This document shows, piece by piece, positions 47,501-61,310 of a DNA stretch of 64,000 nt. The stretch lies in assembly GCA_963920635.1 (NCBI GenBank), contig OY987299.1, forward strand, positions 124,125,373-124,189,372. Reading direction: 5' to 3'. Positions within the stretch are counted from its first letter, which is position 1. Every line of letters starts with the position of its first letter. Below the pieces are notes generated by a model that did no database searches, was not told the origin of the DNA, and saw only the letters and a list, made by a program, of their open reading frames with translations. Source of the stretch: Pseudeuparius sepicola (Eukaryota; Arthropoda; Insecta; Coleoptera; Anthribidae). The position numbers and the translations under genes are program-made.

Positions 47501-50500
47501 GTCTTGGGGGTGGAAAGGGGTGAAGACGAGGTTCGCAAATTCTGATTATTTGTGGATAGTTAGAATAGGTGGCCTTAAACTAATTTCCCTGAAAAGAAAA
47601 GTCATGCAAGTGAAAACGGCGGTTTTCCCGATTTTTTAAAGTTTTTCGGTCTTGGGGGTGGAAAGGGGTGAAGACGAGGTTCGCAAATTCTGATTCTTTG
47701 TGGATAGTTAGAATAGGTGGCCTTAAACTAATTTCCGTGAAAAGAAAAGTCATGCAAGTGAAAACGGCGGTTTCCCCGATTTTTTTACGTTTTTCGGTCT
47801 TGGGGGTGGAAAGGGGTGAAGACGAGGTTCGCAAATTCTGATTATTTGTGGATAGTTAGAATAGGTGGCCTTAAACTAATTTCCGTGAAAAGAAAAGTCA
47901 TGCAAGTGAAAACGGCGGTTTTCCCGATTTTTTAAAGTTTTTCGATCTTGGGGGTGGAAAGGGGTGAAGACGAGGTTCGCAAATTCTGATTCTTTGTGGA
48001 TAGTTAGAATAGGTGGCCTTAAACTAATTTCCGTGAAAAGAAAAGTCATGCAAGTGAAAACGGCGGTTTCCCCGATTTTTTAAAGTTTTTCGGTCTTGGG
48101 GGTGGAAAGGGGTGAAGACGAGGTTCGCAAATTCTGATTCTTTGTGGATAGTTAGAATAGGTGGCCTTAAACTAATTTCCGTGAAAAGAAAAGTCATGCA
48201 AGTGAAAACGGCGGTTTCCCCGATTTTTTTACGTTTTTCGGTCTTGGGGGTGGAAAGGGGTGAAGACGAGGTTCGCAAATTCTGATTCTTTGTGGATAGT
48301 TAGAATAGGTGGCCTTAAACTAATTTCCGTGAAAATAAAAGTCATGCAAGTGAAAACGGCCGTTTTCCCGATTTTTTTAGGTTTTTCGGTCTTGGGGGTG
48401 GAAAGGGGTGAAGACGAGGTTCGCAAATTCTGATTCTTTGTGGATAGTTAGAATAGGTGGCCTTAAACTAATTTCCGTGAAAAGAAAAGTCATGCAAGTG
48501 AAAACGGCGGTTTTCCCGATTTTTTAAAGTTTTTCGGTCTTGGGGGTGGAAAGGGGTGAAGACGAGGTTCGCAAATTCTGATTCTTTGTGGATAGTTAGA
48601 ATAGGTGGCCTTAAACTAATTTCCGTGAAAATAAAAGTCATGCAAGTGAAAACGGCCGTTTTCCCGATTTTTTTAGGTTTTTCGGTCTTGGGGGTGGAAA
48701 GGGGTGAAGACGAGGTTCGCAAATTCTGATTCTTTGTGGATAGTTAGAATAGGTGACCTTAAACTAATTTCCGTGAAAATAAAAGTCATGCAAGTGAAAA
48801 CGGCCGTTTTCCCGATTTTTTTAGGTTTTTCGGTCTTGGGGGTGGAAAGGGGTGAAGACGAGGTTCGCAAATTCTGATTCTTTGTGGATAGTTAGAATAG
48901 GTGGCCTTAAACTAATTTCCGTGAAAAGAAAAGTCATGCAAGTGAAAACGGCGGTTTTCCCGATTTTTTTAAGTTTTTCGGTCTTGGGGGTGGAAAGGGG
49001 TGAAGACGAGGTTCGCAAATTCTGATTCTTTGTGGATAGTTAGAATAGGTGGCCTTAAACTAATTTCCGTGAAAATAAAAGTCATGCAAGTGAAAACGGC
49101 CGTTTTCCCGATTTTTTTAGGTTTTTCGGTCTTGGGGGTGGAAAGGGGTGAAGACGAGGTTCGCAAATTCTGATTCTTTGTGGATAGTTAGAATAGGTGG
49201 CCTTAAACTAATTTCCGTGAAAAGAAAAGTCATGCAAGTGAAAACGGCGGTTTTCCCGATTTTTTTAAGTTTTTCGGTCTTGGGGGTGGAAAGGGGTGAA
49301 GACGAGGTTCGCAAATTCTGATTCTTTGTGGATAGTTAGAATAGGTGGCCTTAAACTAATTTCCGTGAAAATAAAAGTCATGCAAGTGAAAACGGCGGTT
49401 TCCCCGATTTTTTTACGTTTTTCGGTCTTGGGGGTGGAAAGGGGTGAAGACGAGGTTCGCAAATTCTGATTCTTTGTGGATAGTTAGAATAGGTGGCCTT
49501 AAACTAATTTCCGTGAAAATAAAAGTCATGCAAGTGAAAACGGCCGTTTTCCCGATTTTTTTAGGTTTTTCGGTCTTGGGGGTGGAAAGGGGTGAAGACG
49601 AGGTTCGCAAATTCTGATTCTTTGTGGATAGTTAGAATAGGTGGCCTTAAACTAATTTCCGTGAAAAGAAAAGTCATGCAAGTGAAAACGGCGGTTTTCC
49701 CGATTTTTTAAAGTTTTTCGGTCTTGGGGGTGGAAAGGGGTGAAGACGAGGTTCGCAAATTCTGATTCTTTGTGGATAGTTAGAATAGGTGGCCTTAAAC
49801 TAATTTCCGTGAAAATAAAAGTCATGCAAGTGAAAACGGCCGTTTTCCCGATTTTTTTAGGTTTTTCGGTCTTGGGGGTGGAAAGGGGTGAAGACGAGGT
49901 TCGCAAATTCTGATTCTTTGTGGATAGTTAGAATAGGTGGCCTTAAACTAATTTCCGTGAAAAGAAAAGTCATGCAAGTGAAAACGGCGGTTTTCCCGAT
50001 TTTTTTAAGTTTTTCGGTCTTGGGGGTGGAAAGGGGTGAAGACGAGGTTCGCAAATTCTGATTCTTTGTGGATAGTTAGAATAGGTGGCCTTAAACTAAT
50101 TTCCGTGAAAAGAAAAGTCATGCAAGTGAAAACGGCGGTTTTCCCGATTTTTTTAAGTTTTTCGGTCTTGGGGGTGGAAAGGGGTGAAGACGAGGTTCGC
50201 AAATTCTGATTCTTTGTGGATAGTTAGAATAGGTGGCCTTAAACTAATTTCCGTGAAAAGAAAAGTCATGCAAGTGAAAACGGCGGTTTTCCCGATTTTT
50301 TAAAGTTTTTCGGTCTTGGGGGTGGAAAGGGGTGAAGACGAGGTTCGCAAATTCTGATTATTTGTGGATAGTTAGAATAGGTGGCCTTAAACTAATTTCC
50401 GTGAAAATAAAAGTCATGCAAGTGAAAACGGCCGTTTTCCCGATTTTTTTAGGTTTTTCGGTCTTGGGGGTGGAAAGGGGTGAAGACGAGGTTCGCAAAT

Positions 50501-52131
50501 TCTGATTCTTTGTGGATAGTTAGAATAGGTGGCCTTAAACTAATTTCCGTGAAAAGAAAAGTCATGCAAGTGAAAACGGCGGTTTTCCCGATTTTTTAAA
50601 GTTTTTCGGTCTTGGGGGTGGAAAGGGGTGAAGACGAGGTTCGCAAATTCTGATTCTTTGTGGATAGTTAGAATAGGTGGCCTTAAACTAATTTCCGTGA
50701 AAAGATAAGTCATGCAAGTGAAAACGGCGGTTTCCCCGATTTTTTTACGTTTTTCGGTCTTGGGGGTGGAAAGGGGTGAAGACGAGGTTCGCAAATTCTG
50801 ATTCTTCGTGGATAGTTAGAATAGGTGGCCTTAAACTAATTTCCCTGAAAAGAAAAGTCATGCAAGTGAAAACGGCGGTTTTCCCGATTTTTTAAAGTTT
50901 TTCGGTCTTGGGGGTGGAAAGGGGTGAAGACGAGGTTCGCAAATTCTGATTCTTTGTGGATAGTTAGAATAGGTGGCCTTAAACTAATTTCCGTGAAAAT
51001 AAAAGTCATGCAAGTGAAAACGGCCGTTTTCCCGATTTTTTTAGGTTTTTCGGTCTTGGGGGTGGAAAGGGGTGAAGACGAGGTTCGCAAATTCTGATTC
51101 TTTGTGGATAGTTAGAATAGGTGGCCTTAAACTAATTTCCGTGAAAATAAAAGTCATGCAAGTGAAAACGGCCGTTTTCCCGATTTTTTTAGGTTTTTCG
51201 GTCTTGGGGGTGGAAAGGGGTGAAGACGAGGTTCGCAAATTCTGATTCTTTGTGGATAGTTAGAATAGGTGGCCTTAAACTAATTTCCGTGAAAAGAAAA
51301 GTCATGCAAGTGAAAACGGCGGTTTTCCCGATTTTTTTAAGTTTTTCGGTCTTGGGGGTGGAAAGGGGTGAAGACGAGGTTCGCAAATTCTGATTCTTTG
51401 TGGATAGTTAGAATAGGTGGCCTTAAACTAATTTCCGTGAAAAGAAAAGTCATGCAAGTGAAAACGGCGGTTTTCCCGATTTTTTTAAGTTTTTCGGTCT
51501 TGGGGGTGGAAAGGGGTGAAGACGAGGTTCGCAAATTCTGATTCTTTGTGGATAGTTAGAATAGGTGGCCTTAAACTAATTTCCGTGAAAAGAAAAGTCA
51601 TGCAAGTGAAAACGGCGGTTTTCCCGATTTTTTAAAGTTTTTCGGTCTTGGGGGTGGAAAGGGGTGAAGACGAGGTTCTCAAATTCTGATTATTTGTGGA
51701 TAGTTAGAATAGGTGGCCTTAAACTAATTTCCGTGAAAATAAAAGTCATGCAAGTGAAAACGGCCGTTTTCCCGATTTTTTTAGGTTTTTCGGTCTTGGG
51801 GGTGGAAAGGGGTGAAGACGAGGTTCGCAAATTCTGATTCTTTGTGGATAGTTAGAATAGGTGGCCTTAAACTAATTTCCGTGAAAAGAAAAGTCATGCA
51901 AGTGAAAACGGCGGTTTTCCCGATTTTTTTAAGTTTTTCGGTCTTGGGGGTGGAAAGGGGTGAAGACGAGGTTCGCAAATTCTGATTCTTTGTGGATAGT
52001 TAGAATAGGTGGCCTTAAACTAATTTCCGTGAAAAGATAAGTCATGCAAGTGAAAACGGCGGTTTCCCCGATTTTTTTACGTTTTTCGGTCTTGGGGGTG
52101 GAAAGGGGTGAAGACGAGGTTCGCAAATTCT
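44531..52131 (-). repeat. Large tandem duplication, copy B (about 7.6 kb)
   Basis: Second copy, carrying the same rare marks: GGCTATTTCCCC near 44,957, CAGTCTTGG near 45,429, GATCTTGG near 47,944, AGGTGACCTT at 48,751 and TCTCAAATTC at 51,677. Its start (near 44,531) also corresponds to third block copy C3. The match to A ends at about 52,131, where B has GATTCTTCG and A has GATTCTTTG. It lacks two of the 296-bp dimers present in A. Confidence 0.88.
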
Positions 52132-54140
52132 GATTCTTCGTGGATAGTTAGAATAGGTGGCCTTAAACTAATTTCCCTGAAAAGAAAAGTCATGCAAGTG
52201 AAAACGGCGGTTTTCCCGATTTTTTAAAGTTTTTCGGTCTTGGGGGTGGAAAGGGGTGAAGACGAGGTTCGCAAATTCTGATTCTTTGTGGATAGTTAGA
52301 ATAGGTGGCCTTAAACTAATTTCCGTGAAAAGAAAAGTCATGCAAGTGAAAACGGCGGTTTTCCCGATTTTTTAAAGTTTTTCGGTCTTGGGGGTGGAAA
52401 GGGGTGAAGACGAGGTTCGCAAATTCTGATTCTTTGTGGATAGTTAGAATAGGTGGCCTTAAACTAATTTCCGTGAAAAGAAAAGTCATGCAAGTGAAAA
52501 CGGCGGTTTTCCCGATTTTTTAAAGTTTTTCGGTCTTGGGGGTGGAAAGGGGTGAAGACGAGGTTCGCAAATTCTGATTCTTTGTGGATAGTTAGAATAG
52601 GTGGCCTTAAACTAATTTCCGTGAAAATAAAAGTCATGCAAGTGAAAACGGCCGTTTTCCCGATTTTTTTACGTTTTTCGGTCTTGGGGGTGGAAAGGGG
52701 TGAAGACGAGGTTCGCAAATTCTGATTCTTCGTGGATAGTTAGAATAGGTGGCCTTAAACTAATTTCCGTGAAAAGAAAAGTCATGCAAGTGAAAACGGC
52801 GGTTTCCCCGATTTTTTTACGTTTTTCGGTCTTGGGGGTGGAAAGGGGTGAAGACGAGGTTCGCAAATTCTGATTCTTTGTGGATAGTTAGAATAGGTGG
52901 CCTTAAACTAATTTCCGTGAAAAGAAAAGTCATGCAAGTGAAAACGGCGGTTTTCCCGATTTTTTTAAGTTTTTCGGTCTTGGGGGTGGAAAGGGGTGAA
53001 GACGAGGTTCGCAAATTCTGATTCTTTGTGGATAGTTAGAATAGGTGGCCTTAAACTAATTTCCGTGAAAAGAAAAGTCATGCAAGTGAAAACGGCGGTT
53101 TCCCCGATTTTTTTACGTTTTTCGGTCTTGGGGGTGGAAAGGGGTGAAGACGAGGTTCGCAAATTCTGATTCTTCGTGGATAGTTAGAATAGGTGGCCTT
53201 AAACTAATTTCCGTGAAAAGAAAAGTCATGCAAGTGAAAACGGCGGTTTCCCCGATTTTTTACGTTTTTCGGTCTTGGGGGTGGAAAGGGGTGAAGACGA
53301 GGTTCGCAAATTCTGATTATTTGTGGATAGTTAGAATAGGTGGCCTTAAACTAATTTCCGTGAAAAGAAAAGTCATGCAAGTGAAAACGGCGGTTTCCCC
53401 GATTTTTTTACGTTTTTCGGTCTTGGGGGTGGAAAGGGGTGAAGACGAGGTTCGCAAATTCTGATTCTTCGTGGATAGTTAGAATAGGTGGCCTTAAATT
53501 AATTTCCCTGAAAATAAAAGTCATGCAAGTGAAAACGGCGGTTTTCCCGATTTTTTAAAGTTTTTCGGTCTTGGGGGTGGAAAGGGGTGAAGACGAGGTT
53601 CGCAAATTCTGATTCTTTGTGGATAGTTAGAATAGGTGGCCTTAAACTAATTTCCGTGAAAATAAAAGTCATGCAAGTGAAAACGGCCGTTTTCCCGATT
53701 TTTTTAGGTTTTTCGGTCTTGGGGTGGAAAGTGGTGAAGACGAGGTTCGCAAATTCTGATTCTTTGTGGATAGTTAGAATAGGTGGCCTTAAACTAATTT
53801 CCGTGAAAAGAAAAGTCATGCAAGTGAAAACGGCGGTTTTCCCGATTTTTTAAATTTTTCGGTCTTGGGGGTGGAAAGGGGTGAAGACGAGGTTCGCAAA
53901 TTCTGATTCTTTGTGGATAGTTAGAATAGGTGGCCTTAAACTAATTTCCGTGAAAATAAAAGTCATGCAAGTGAAAACGGCGGTTTTCCCGATTTTTTTA
54001 AGTTTTTCGGTCTTGGGGGTGGAAAGGGGTGAAGACGAGGTTCGCAAATTCTGATTCTTTGTGGATAGTTAGAATAGGTGGCCTTAAACTAATTTCCGTG
54101 AAAATAAAAGTCATGCAAGTGAAAACGGCCGTTTTCCCGA

Positions 54141-54149
54141 TTTTTTTTT
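54141..54149 (-). repeat. Nine-T (150-bp) variant
   Basis: CCCGATTTTTTTTTAAG has nine T in a row, two more than usual. Single copy. Confidence 0.85.
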
Positions 54150-55168
54150 AAGTTTTTCGGTCTTGGGGGTGGAAAGGGGTGAAGACGAGGTTCGCAAATT
54201 CTGATTCTTTGTGGATAGTTAGAATAGGTGGCCTTAAACTAATTTCCGTGAAAAGAAAAGTCATGCAAGTGAAAACGGCGGTTTTCCCGATTTTTTTAAG
54301 TTTTTCGGTCTTGGGGGTGGAAAGGGGTGAAGACGAGGTTCGCAAATTCTGATTCTTTGTGGATAGTTAGAATAGGTGGCCTTAAACTAATTTCCGTGAA
54401 AAGAAAAGTCATGCAAGTGAAAACGGCGGTTTTCCCGATTTTTTTAAGATTTTCGGTCTTGGGGGTGGAAAGGGGTGAAGACGAGGTTCGCAAATTCTGA
54501 TTCTTTGTGGATAGTTAGAATAGGTGGCCTTAAACTAATTTCCGTGAAAAGAAAAGTCATGCAAGTGAAAACGGCGGTTTTCCCGATTTTTTAAAGTTTT
54601 TCCGTCTTGGGGGTGGAAAGGGGTGAAGACGAGGTTCGCAAATTCTGATTCTTTGTGGATAGTTAGAATAGGTGGCCTTAAACTAATTTCCGTGAAAATA
54701 AAAGTCATGCAAGTGAAAACGGCCGTTTTCCCGATTTTTTTAGGTTTTTCGGTCTTGGGGGTGGAAACGGGTGAAGACGAGGTTCGCAAATTCTGATTCT
54801 TTGTGGATAGTTAGAATAGGTGGCCTTAAACTAATTTCCGTGAAAAGAAAAGTCATGCAAGTGAAAACGGCGGTTTTCCCGATTTTTTTAAGTTTTTCGG
54901 TCTTGGGGGTGGAAAGGGGTGAAGACGAGGTTCGCAAATTCTGATTCTTTGTGGATAGTTAGAATAGGTGGCCTTAAACTAATTTCCGTGAAAAGAAAAG
55001 TCATGCAAGTGAAAACGGCGGTTTCCCCGATTTTTTTACGTTTTTCGGTCTTGGGGTGGAAAGGGGTGAAGACGAGGTTCGCAAATTCTGATTATTTGTG
55101 GATAGTTAGAATAGGTGGCCTTAAACTAATTTCCGTGAAAATAAAAGTCATGCAAGTGAAAACGGCCG

Positions 55169-55175
55169 TTTTTTT
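55169..55175 (-). repeat. Disrupted palindrome variant (CGTTTTTTTCCG)
   Basis: GGCCGTTTTCCCG has become GGCCGTTTTTTTCCG, which adds 2 bp and loses one C. The open frame across this site (54,919-55,335, 138 codons on the plus strand) is the longest in the window, only because the two nearby indels keep the frame open. Confidence 0.85.
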
Positions 55176-55571
55176 CCGATTTTTTTACGTTTTTCGGTCT
55201 TGGGGGTGGAAAGGGGTGAAGACGAGGTTCGCAAATTCTGATTCTTCGTGGATAGTTAGAATAGGTGGCCTTAAACTAATTTCCCTGAAAAGAAAAGCCA
55301 TGCAAGTGAAAACGGCGGTTTTCCCGATTTTTTAAAGTTTTTCGGTCTTGGGGGTGGAAAGGGGTGAAGACGAGGTTCGCAAATTCTGATTCTTTGTGGA
55401 TAGTTAGAATAGGTGGCCTTAAACTAATTTCCGTGAAAAGAAAAGTCATGCAAGTGAAAACGGCGGTTTTCCCGATTTTTTTAAGTTTTTCGGTCTTGGG
55501 GGTGGAAAGGGGTGAAGACGAGGTTCGCAAATTCTGATTCTTCGTGGATAGTTAGAATAGGTGGCCTTAAA

Positions 55572-58500
55572 CTAATTTCCGTGAAAAGAAAAGTCATGCA
55601 AGTGAAAACGGCGGTTTTCCCGATTTTTTAAAGTTTTTCGGTCTTGGGGGTGGAAAGGGGTGAAGACGAGGTTCGCAAATTCTGATTCTTTGTGGATAGT
55701 TAGAATAGGTGGCCTTAAACTAATTTCCGTGAAAATAAAAGTCATGCAAGTGAAAACGGCCGTTTTCCCGATTTTTTTAGGTTTTTCGGTCTTGGGGTGG
55801 AAAGGGGTGAAGACGAGGTTCGCAAATTCTGATTCTTTGTGGATAGTTAGAATAGGTGGCCTTAAACTAATTTCCGTGAAAAGAAAAGTCATGCAAGTGA
55901 AAACGGCGGTTTTCCCGATTTTTTTAAGTTTTTCGGTCTTGGGGGTGGAAAGGGGTGAAGACGATTTTCGCAAATTCTGATTCTTTGTGGATAGTTAGAA
56001 TAGGTGGCCTTAAACTAATTTCCGTGAAAAGAAAAGTCATGCAAGTGAAAACGGCGGTTTCCCCGATTTTTTTACGTTTTTCGGTCTTGGGGGTGGAAAG
56101 GGGTGAAGACGAGGTTCGCAAATTCTGATTCTTCGTGGATAGTTAGAATAGGTGGCCTTAAACTAATTTCCGTGAAAAGAAAAGTCATGCAAGTGAAAAC
56201 GGCGGTTTCCCCGATTTTTTTACGTTTTTCGGTCTTGGGGGTGGAAAGGGGTGAAGACGAGGTTCGCAAATTCTGATTATTTGTGGATAGTTAGAATAGG
56301 TGGCCTTAAACTAATTTCCGTGAAAAGAAAAGTCATGCAAGTGAAAACGGCGGTTTCCCCGATTTTTTTACGTTTTTCGGTCTTGAGGGTGGAAAGGGGT
56401 GAAGACGAGGTTCGCAAATTCTGATTCTTCGTGGATAGTTAGAATAGGTGGCCTTAAACTAATTTCCCTGAAAAGAAAAGTCATGCAAGTGAAAACGGCG
56501 GTTTTCCCGATTTTTTAAAGTTTTCCGGTCTTGGGGGTGGAAAGGGGTGAAGACGAGGTTCGCAAATTCTGATTCTTTGTGGATAGTTAGAATAGGTGGC
56601 CTTAAACTAATTTCCGTGAAAATAAAAGTCATGCAAGTGAAAACGGCCGTTTTCCCGATTTTTTTAGGTTTTTCGGTCTTGGGGGTGGAAAGTGGTGAAG
56701 ACGAGGTTCGTAAATTTTGATTCTTCGTGGATAGTTAGAATAGGTGGCCTTAAACTAATTTCCGTGAAAAGAAAAGTCATGCAAGTGAAAACGGCGGTTT
56801 CCCCGATTTTTTTACGTTTTTCGGTCTTGGGGGTGGAAAGGGGTGAAGACGAGGTTCGCAAATTCTGATTATTTGTGGATAGTTAGAATAGGTGGCCTTA
56901 AACTAATTTCCCTGAAAAGAAAAGCCATGCAAGTGAAAACGGCGGTTTTCCCGATTTTTTAAAGTTTTTCGGTCTTGGGGGTGGAAAGGGGTGAAGACGA
57001 GGTTCGCAAATTCTGATTCTTCGTGGATAGTTAGAATAGGTGGCCTTAAACTAATTTCCCCGAAAAGAAAAGTCATGCAAGTGAAAACGGCGGTTTTCCC
57101 GATTTTTTAAAGTTTTTCGGTCTTGGGGGTGGAAAGGGGTGAAGACGAGGTTCGCAAATTCTGATTCTTTGTGGATAGTTAGAATAGGTGGCCTTAAACT
57201 AATTTCCGTGAAAATAAAAGTCATGCAAGTGAAAACGGCCGTTTTCCCGATTTTTTTAGGTTTTCTGTCTTGGGGGTGGAAAGGGGTGAAGACGAGGTTC
57301 GCAAATTCTGATTCTTTGTGGATAGTTAGAATAGGTGGCCTTAAACTAATTTCCGTGAAAATAAAAGTCATGCAAGTGAAAACGGCCGTTTTCCCGATTT
57401 TTTTAGGTTTTTCGGTCTTGGGGGTGGAAAGGGGTGAAGACGAGGTTGGCAAATTCTGATTCTTCGTGGATAGTTAGAATAGGTGGCCTTAAACTAATTT
57501 CCCTGAAAAGAAAAGTCATGCAAGTGAAAACGGCGGTTTTCCCGATTTTTTTAAGTTTTTCGGTCTTGGGGGTGGAAAGGGGTGAAGACGAGGTTCGCAA
57601 ATTCTGATTCTTTGTGGATAGTTATAATAGGTGGCCTTAAACTAATTTCCGTGAAAATAAAAGTCATGCAAGTGAAAACGGCCGTTTTCCCGATTTTTTT
57701 ACGTTTTTCGGTCTTGGGGGTGGAAAGGGGTGAAGACGAGGTTCGCAAATTCTGATTCTTTGTGGATAGTTAGAATAGGTGGCCTTAAACTAATTTCCGT
57801 GAAAATAAAAGTCATGCAAGTGAAAACGGCCGTTTTCCCGATTTTTTTAGGTTTTCTGTCTTGGGGGTGGAAAGGGGTGAAGACGAGGTTCGCAAATTCT
57901 GATTCTTTGTGGATAGTTAGAATAGGTGGCCTTAAACTAATTTCCGTGAAAATAAAAGTCATGCAAGTGAAAACGGCCGTTTTCCCGATTTTTTTAGGTT
58001 TTTCGGTCTTGGGGGTGGAAAGGGGTGAAGACGAGGTTGGCAAATTCTGATTCTTTGTGGATAGTTAGAATAGGTGGCCTTAAACTAATTTCCGTGAAAA
58101 TAAAAGTCATGCAAGTGAAAACGGCCGTTTTCCCGATTTTTTTAGGTTTTCTGTCTTGGGGGTGGAAAGGGGTGAAGACGAGGTTCGCAAATTCTGATTC
58201 TTTGTGGATAGTTATAATAGGTGGCCTTAAACTAATTTCCGTGAAAATAAAAGTCATGGAAGTGAAAACGGCCGTTTTCCCGATTTTTTTACGTTTTTCG
58301 GTCTTGGGGGTGGAAAGGGGTGAAGACGAGGTTCGCAAATTCTGATTCTTCGTGGATAGTTAGAATAGGTGGCCTTAAACTAATTTCCCTGAAAAGAAAA
58401 GTCATGCAAGTGAAAACGGCGGTTTTCCCGATTTTTTAAAGTTTTTCGGTCTTGGGGGTGGAAAGGGGTGAAGATGAGGTTCGCAAATTCTGATTCTTTG

Positions 58501-60119
58501 TGGATAGTTAGAATAGGTGGCCTTAAACTAATTTCCGTGAAAATAAAAGTCATGCAAGTGAAAACGGCCGTTTTCCCGATTTTTTTAGGTTTTCTGTCTT
58601 GGGGGTGGAAAGGGGTGAAGACGAGGTTCGCAAATTCTGATTCTTTGTGGATAGTTAGAATAGGTGGCCTTAAACTAATTTCCGTGAAAATAAAAGTCAT
58701 GCAAGTGAAAACGGCCGTTTTCCCGATTTTTTTAGGTTTTTCGGTCTTGGGGGTGGAAAGGGGGGAAGACGAGGTTCGCAAATTCTGATTCTTTGTGGAT
58801 AGTTAGAATAGGTGGCCTTAAACTAATTTCCGTGAAAAGAAAAGTCATGCAAGTGAAAACGGCGGTTTTCCCGATTTTTTTAAGTTTTTCGGTCTTGGGG
58901 GTGGAAATGGGTGAAGACGAGGTTCGCAAATTCTGATTATTTGTGGATAGTTAGAATAGGTGGCCTTAAACTAATTTCCGTGAAAAGAAAAGTCATGCAA
59001 GTGAAAACGGCGGTTTTCCAGATTTTTTAAAGTTTTTCGGTCTTGGGGGTGGAAAGGGGTGAAGACGAGGTTCGCAAATTCTGATTCTTTGTGGATAGTT
59101 AGAATAGGTGGCCTTAAACTAATTTCCGTGAAAAGAAAAGTCATGCAAGTGAAAACGGCGGTTTCCCCGATTTTTTTACGTTTTTCGGTCTTGGGGGTGG
59201 AAAGGGGTGAAGACGAGGTTCGCAAATTCTGATTATTTGTGGATAATTAGAATAGGTGGCCTTAAACTAATTTCCGTGAAAAGAAAAGTCATGCAAGTGA
59301 AAACGGCGGTTTTCCCGATTTTTTAAAGTTTTTCGGTCTTGGGGGTGGAAAGGGGTGAAGACGAGGTTCGCAAATTCTGATTCTTTGTGGATAGTTAGAA
59401 TAGGTGGCCTTAAACTAATTTCCGTGAAAAGAAAAGTCATGCAAGTGAAAACGGCGGTTTCCCCGATTTTTTTACGTTTTTCGGTCTTGAGGGTGGAAAG
59501 GGGTGAAGACGAGGTTCGCAAATTCTGATTCTTCGTGGATAGTTAGAATAGGTGGCCTTAAACTAATTTCCGTGAAAAGAAAAGTCATGCAAGTGAAAAC
59601 GGCGGTTTTCCCGATTTTTTTAAGTTTTTCGGTCTTGGGGGTGGAAAGGGGTGAAGACGAGGTTCGCAAATTCTGATTCTTGGTGGATAGTTAGAATAGG
59701 TGGCCTTAAACTAATTTCCGTGAAAAGAAAAGTCATGCAAGTGAAAACGGCGGTTTTCCCGATTTTTTAAAGTTTTTCGGTCTTGGGGGTGGAAAGGGGT
59801 GAAGACGAGGTTCGCAAATTCTGATTCTTTGTGGATAGTTAGAATAGGTGGCCTTAAACTAATTTCCGTGAAAATAAAAGTCATGCAAGTGAAAACGGCC
59901 GTTTTCCCGATTTTTTTAGGTTTTTCGGTCTTGGGGTGGAAAGGGGTGAAGACGAGGTTCGCAAATTCTGATTCTTTGTGGATAGTTAGAATAGGTGGCC
60001 TTAAACTAATTTCCGTGAAAAGAAAAGTCATGCAAGTGAAAACGGCGGTTTTCCCGATTTTTTTAAGTTTTTCGGTCTTGGGGGTGGAAAGGGGTGAAGA
60101 CGAGGTTCGCAAATTCTGA
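55572..60119 (-). repeat. 4,139-bp offset short block pair (ends 55,572-55,980 and 59,711-60,119)
   Basis: Only the two end segments match. Each has a CTTTAA-type unit, an ACGGCCG unit whose G-run is shortened (TCTTGGGGTGG near 55,792 and 59,932) and a CTTAAA-type unit. The sequence between them is ordinary satellite and not part of the pair. Confidence 0.75.
57051..58788 (-). repeat. Cluster of four AGGTTTTCTGTC units in 1.7 kb
   Basis: Short repeats with offsets 591, 295 and 443 bp (two to four monomers minus 1). TTCCCCGAAAAG (57,057) and GAGGTTGGCAAA (57,442 and 58,034) are shared with 63,410-63,818 at a 6,359-bp offset. GTTATAATAGG occurs at about 57,623, 58,211 and 63,980. Confidence 0.8.
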
Positions 60120-61310
60120 TTCTTTGTGGATAGTTAGAATAGGTGGCCTTAAACTAATTTCCGTGAAAAGAAAAGTCATGCAAGTGAAAACGGCGGTTTC
60201 CCCGATTTTTTTACGTTTTTCGGTCTTGGGGGTGGAAAGGGGTGAAGACGAGGTTCGCAAATTCTGATTATTTGTGGATAGTTAGAATAGGTGGCCTTAA
60301 ACTAATTTCCGTGAAAATAAAAGTCATGCAAGTGAAAACGGCAGTTTTCCCGATTTTTTTACGTTTTTCGGTCTTGGGGGTTGAAAGGGGTGAAGACGAG
60401 GTTCGCAAATTCTGATTCTTCGTGGATAGTTAGAATAGGTGGCCTTAAACTAATTTCCCTGAAAAGAAAAGTCATGCAAGTGAAAACGGCGGTTTTCCCG
60501 ATTTTTTAAAGTTTTTCGGTCTTGGGGGTGGAAAGGGGTGAAGACGAGGTTCGCAAATTCTGATTCTTTGTGGATAGTTAGAATAGGTGGCCTTAAACTA
60601 ATTTCCGTGAAAAAAAAAGTCATGCAAGTGAAAACGGCCGTTTTCACGATTTTTTAAGGTTTTTCGGTCTTGGGGGTGGAAAGGGGTGAAGACGAGGTTC
60701 GCAAATTCTGATTCTTTGTGGATAGTTAGAATAGTTGGCCTTAAACTAATTTCCGTGAAAAGAAAAGTCATGCAAGTGAAAACGGCGGTTTTCCCGATTT
60801 TTTTAAGTTTTTCGGTCTTGGGGGTGGAAAGGGGTGAAGACGAGGTTCGCAAATTCTGATTCTTTGTGGATAGTTAGAATAGGTGGCCTTAAACTAATTT
60901 CCGTGAAAAGAAAAGACATGCAAGTGAAAACGGCGGTTTTCCCGATTTTTTAAAGTTTTTCGGTCTTGGGGGTGGAAAGGGGTGAAGACGAGGTTCGCAA
61001 ATTCTGATTCTTTGTAGATAGTTAGAATAGGTGGCCTTAAACTAATTTCCGTGAAAATAAAAGTCATGCAAGTGAAAACGGCCGTTTTCCCGATTTTTTT
61101 AGGTTTTTCGGTCTTGGGGGTGGAAAGGGGTGAAGACGAGGTTCGCAAATTCTGATTCTTTGTGGATAGTTAGAATAGGTGGCCTTAAACTAATTTCCGT
61201 GAAAAGAAAAGTCATGCAAGTGAAAACGGCGGTTTTCCCGATTTTTTTAAGTTTTTCGGTCTTGGGGGTGGAAAGGGGTGAAGACGAGGTTCGCAAATTC
61301 TGATTCTTTG

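Noticed and set aside
54919..55335. Plus-strand open frames of 106-138 codons (also 106 codons at 20,156, 32,136, 57,139 and others)
   Set aside because: They appear exactly where a 147-bp unit or paired indels keep the frame over two or three monomers. They are a by-product of length variants in a tandem repeat.
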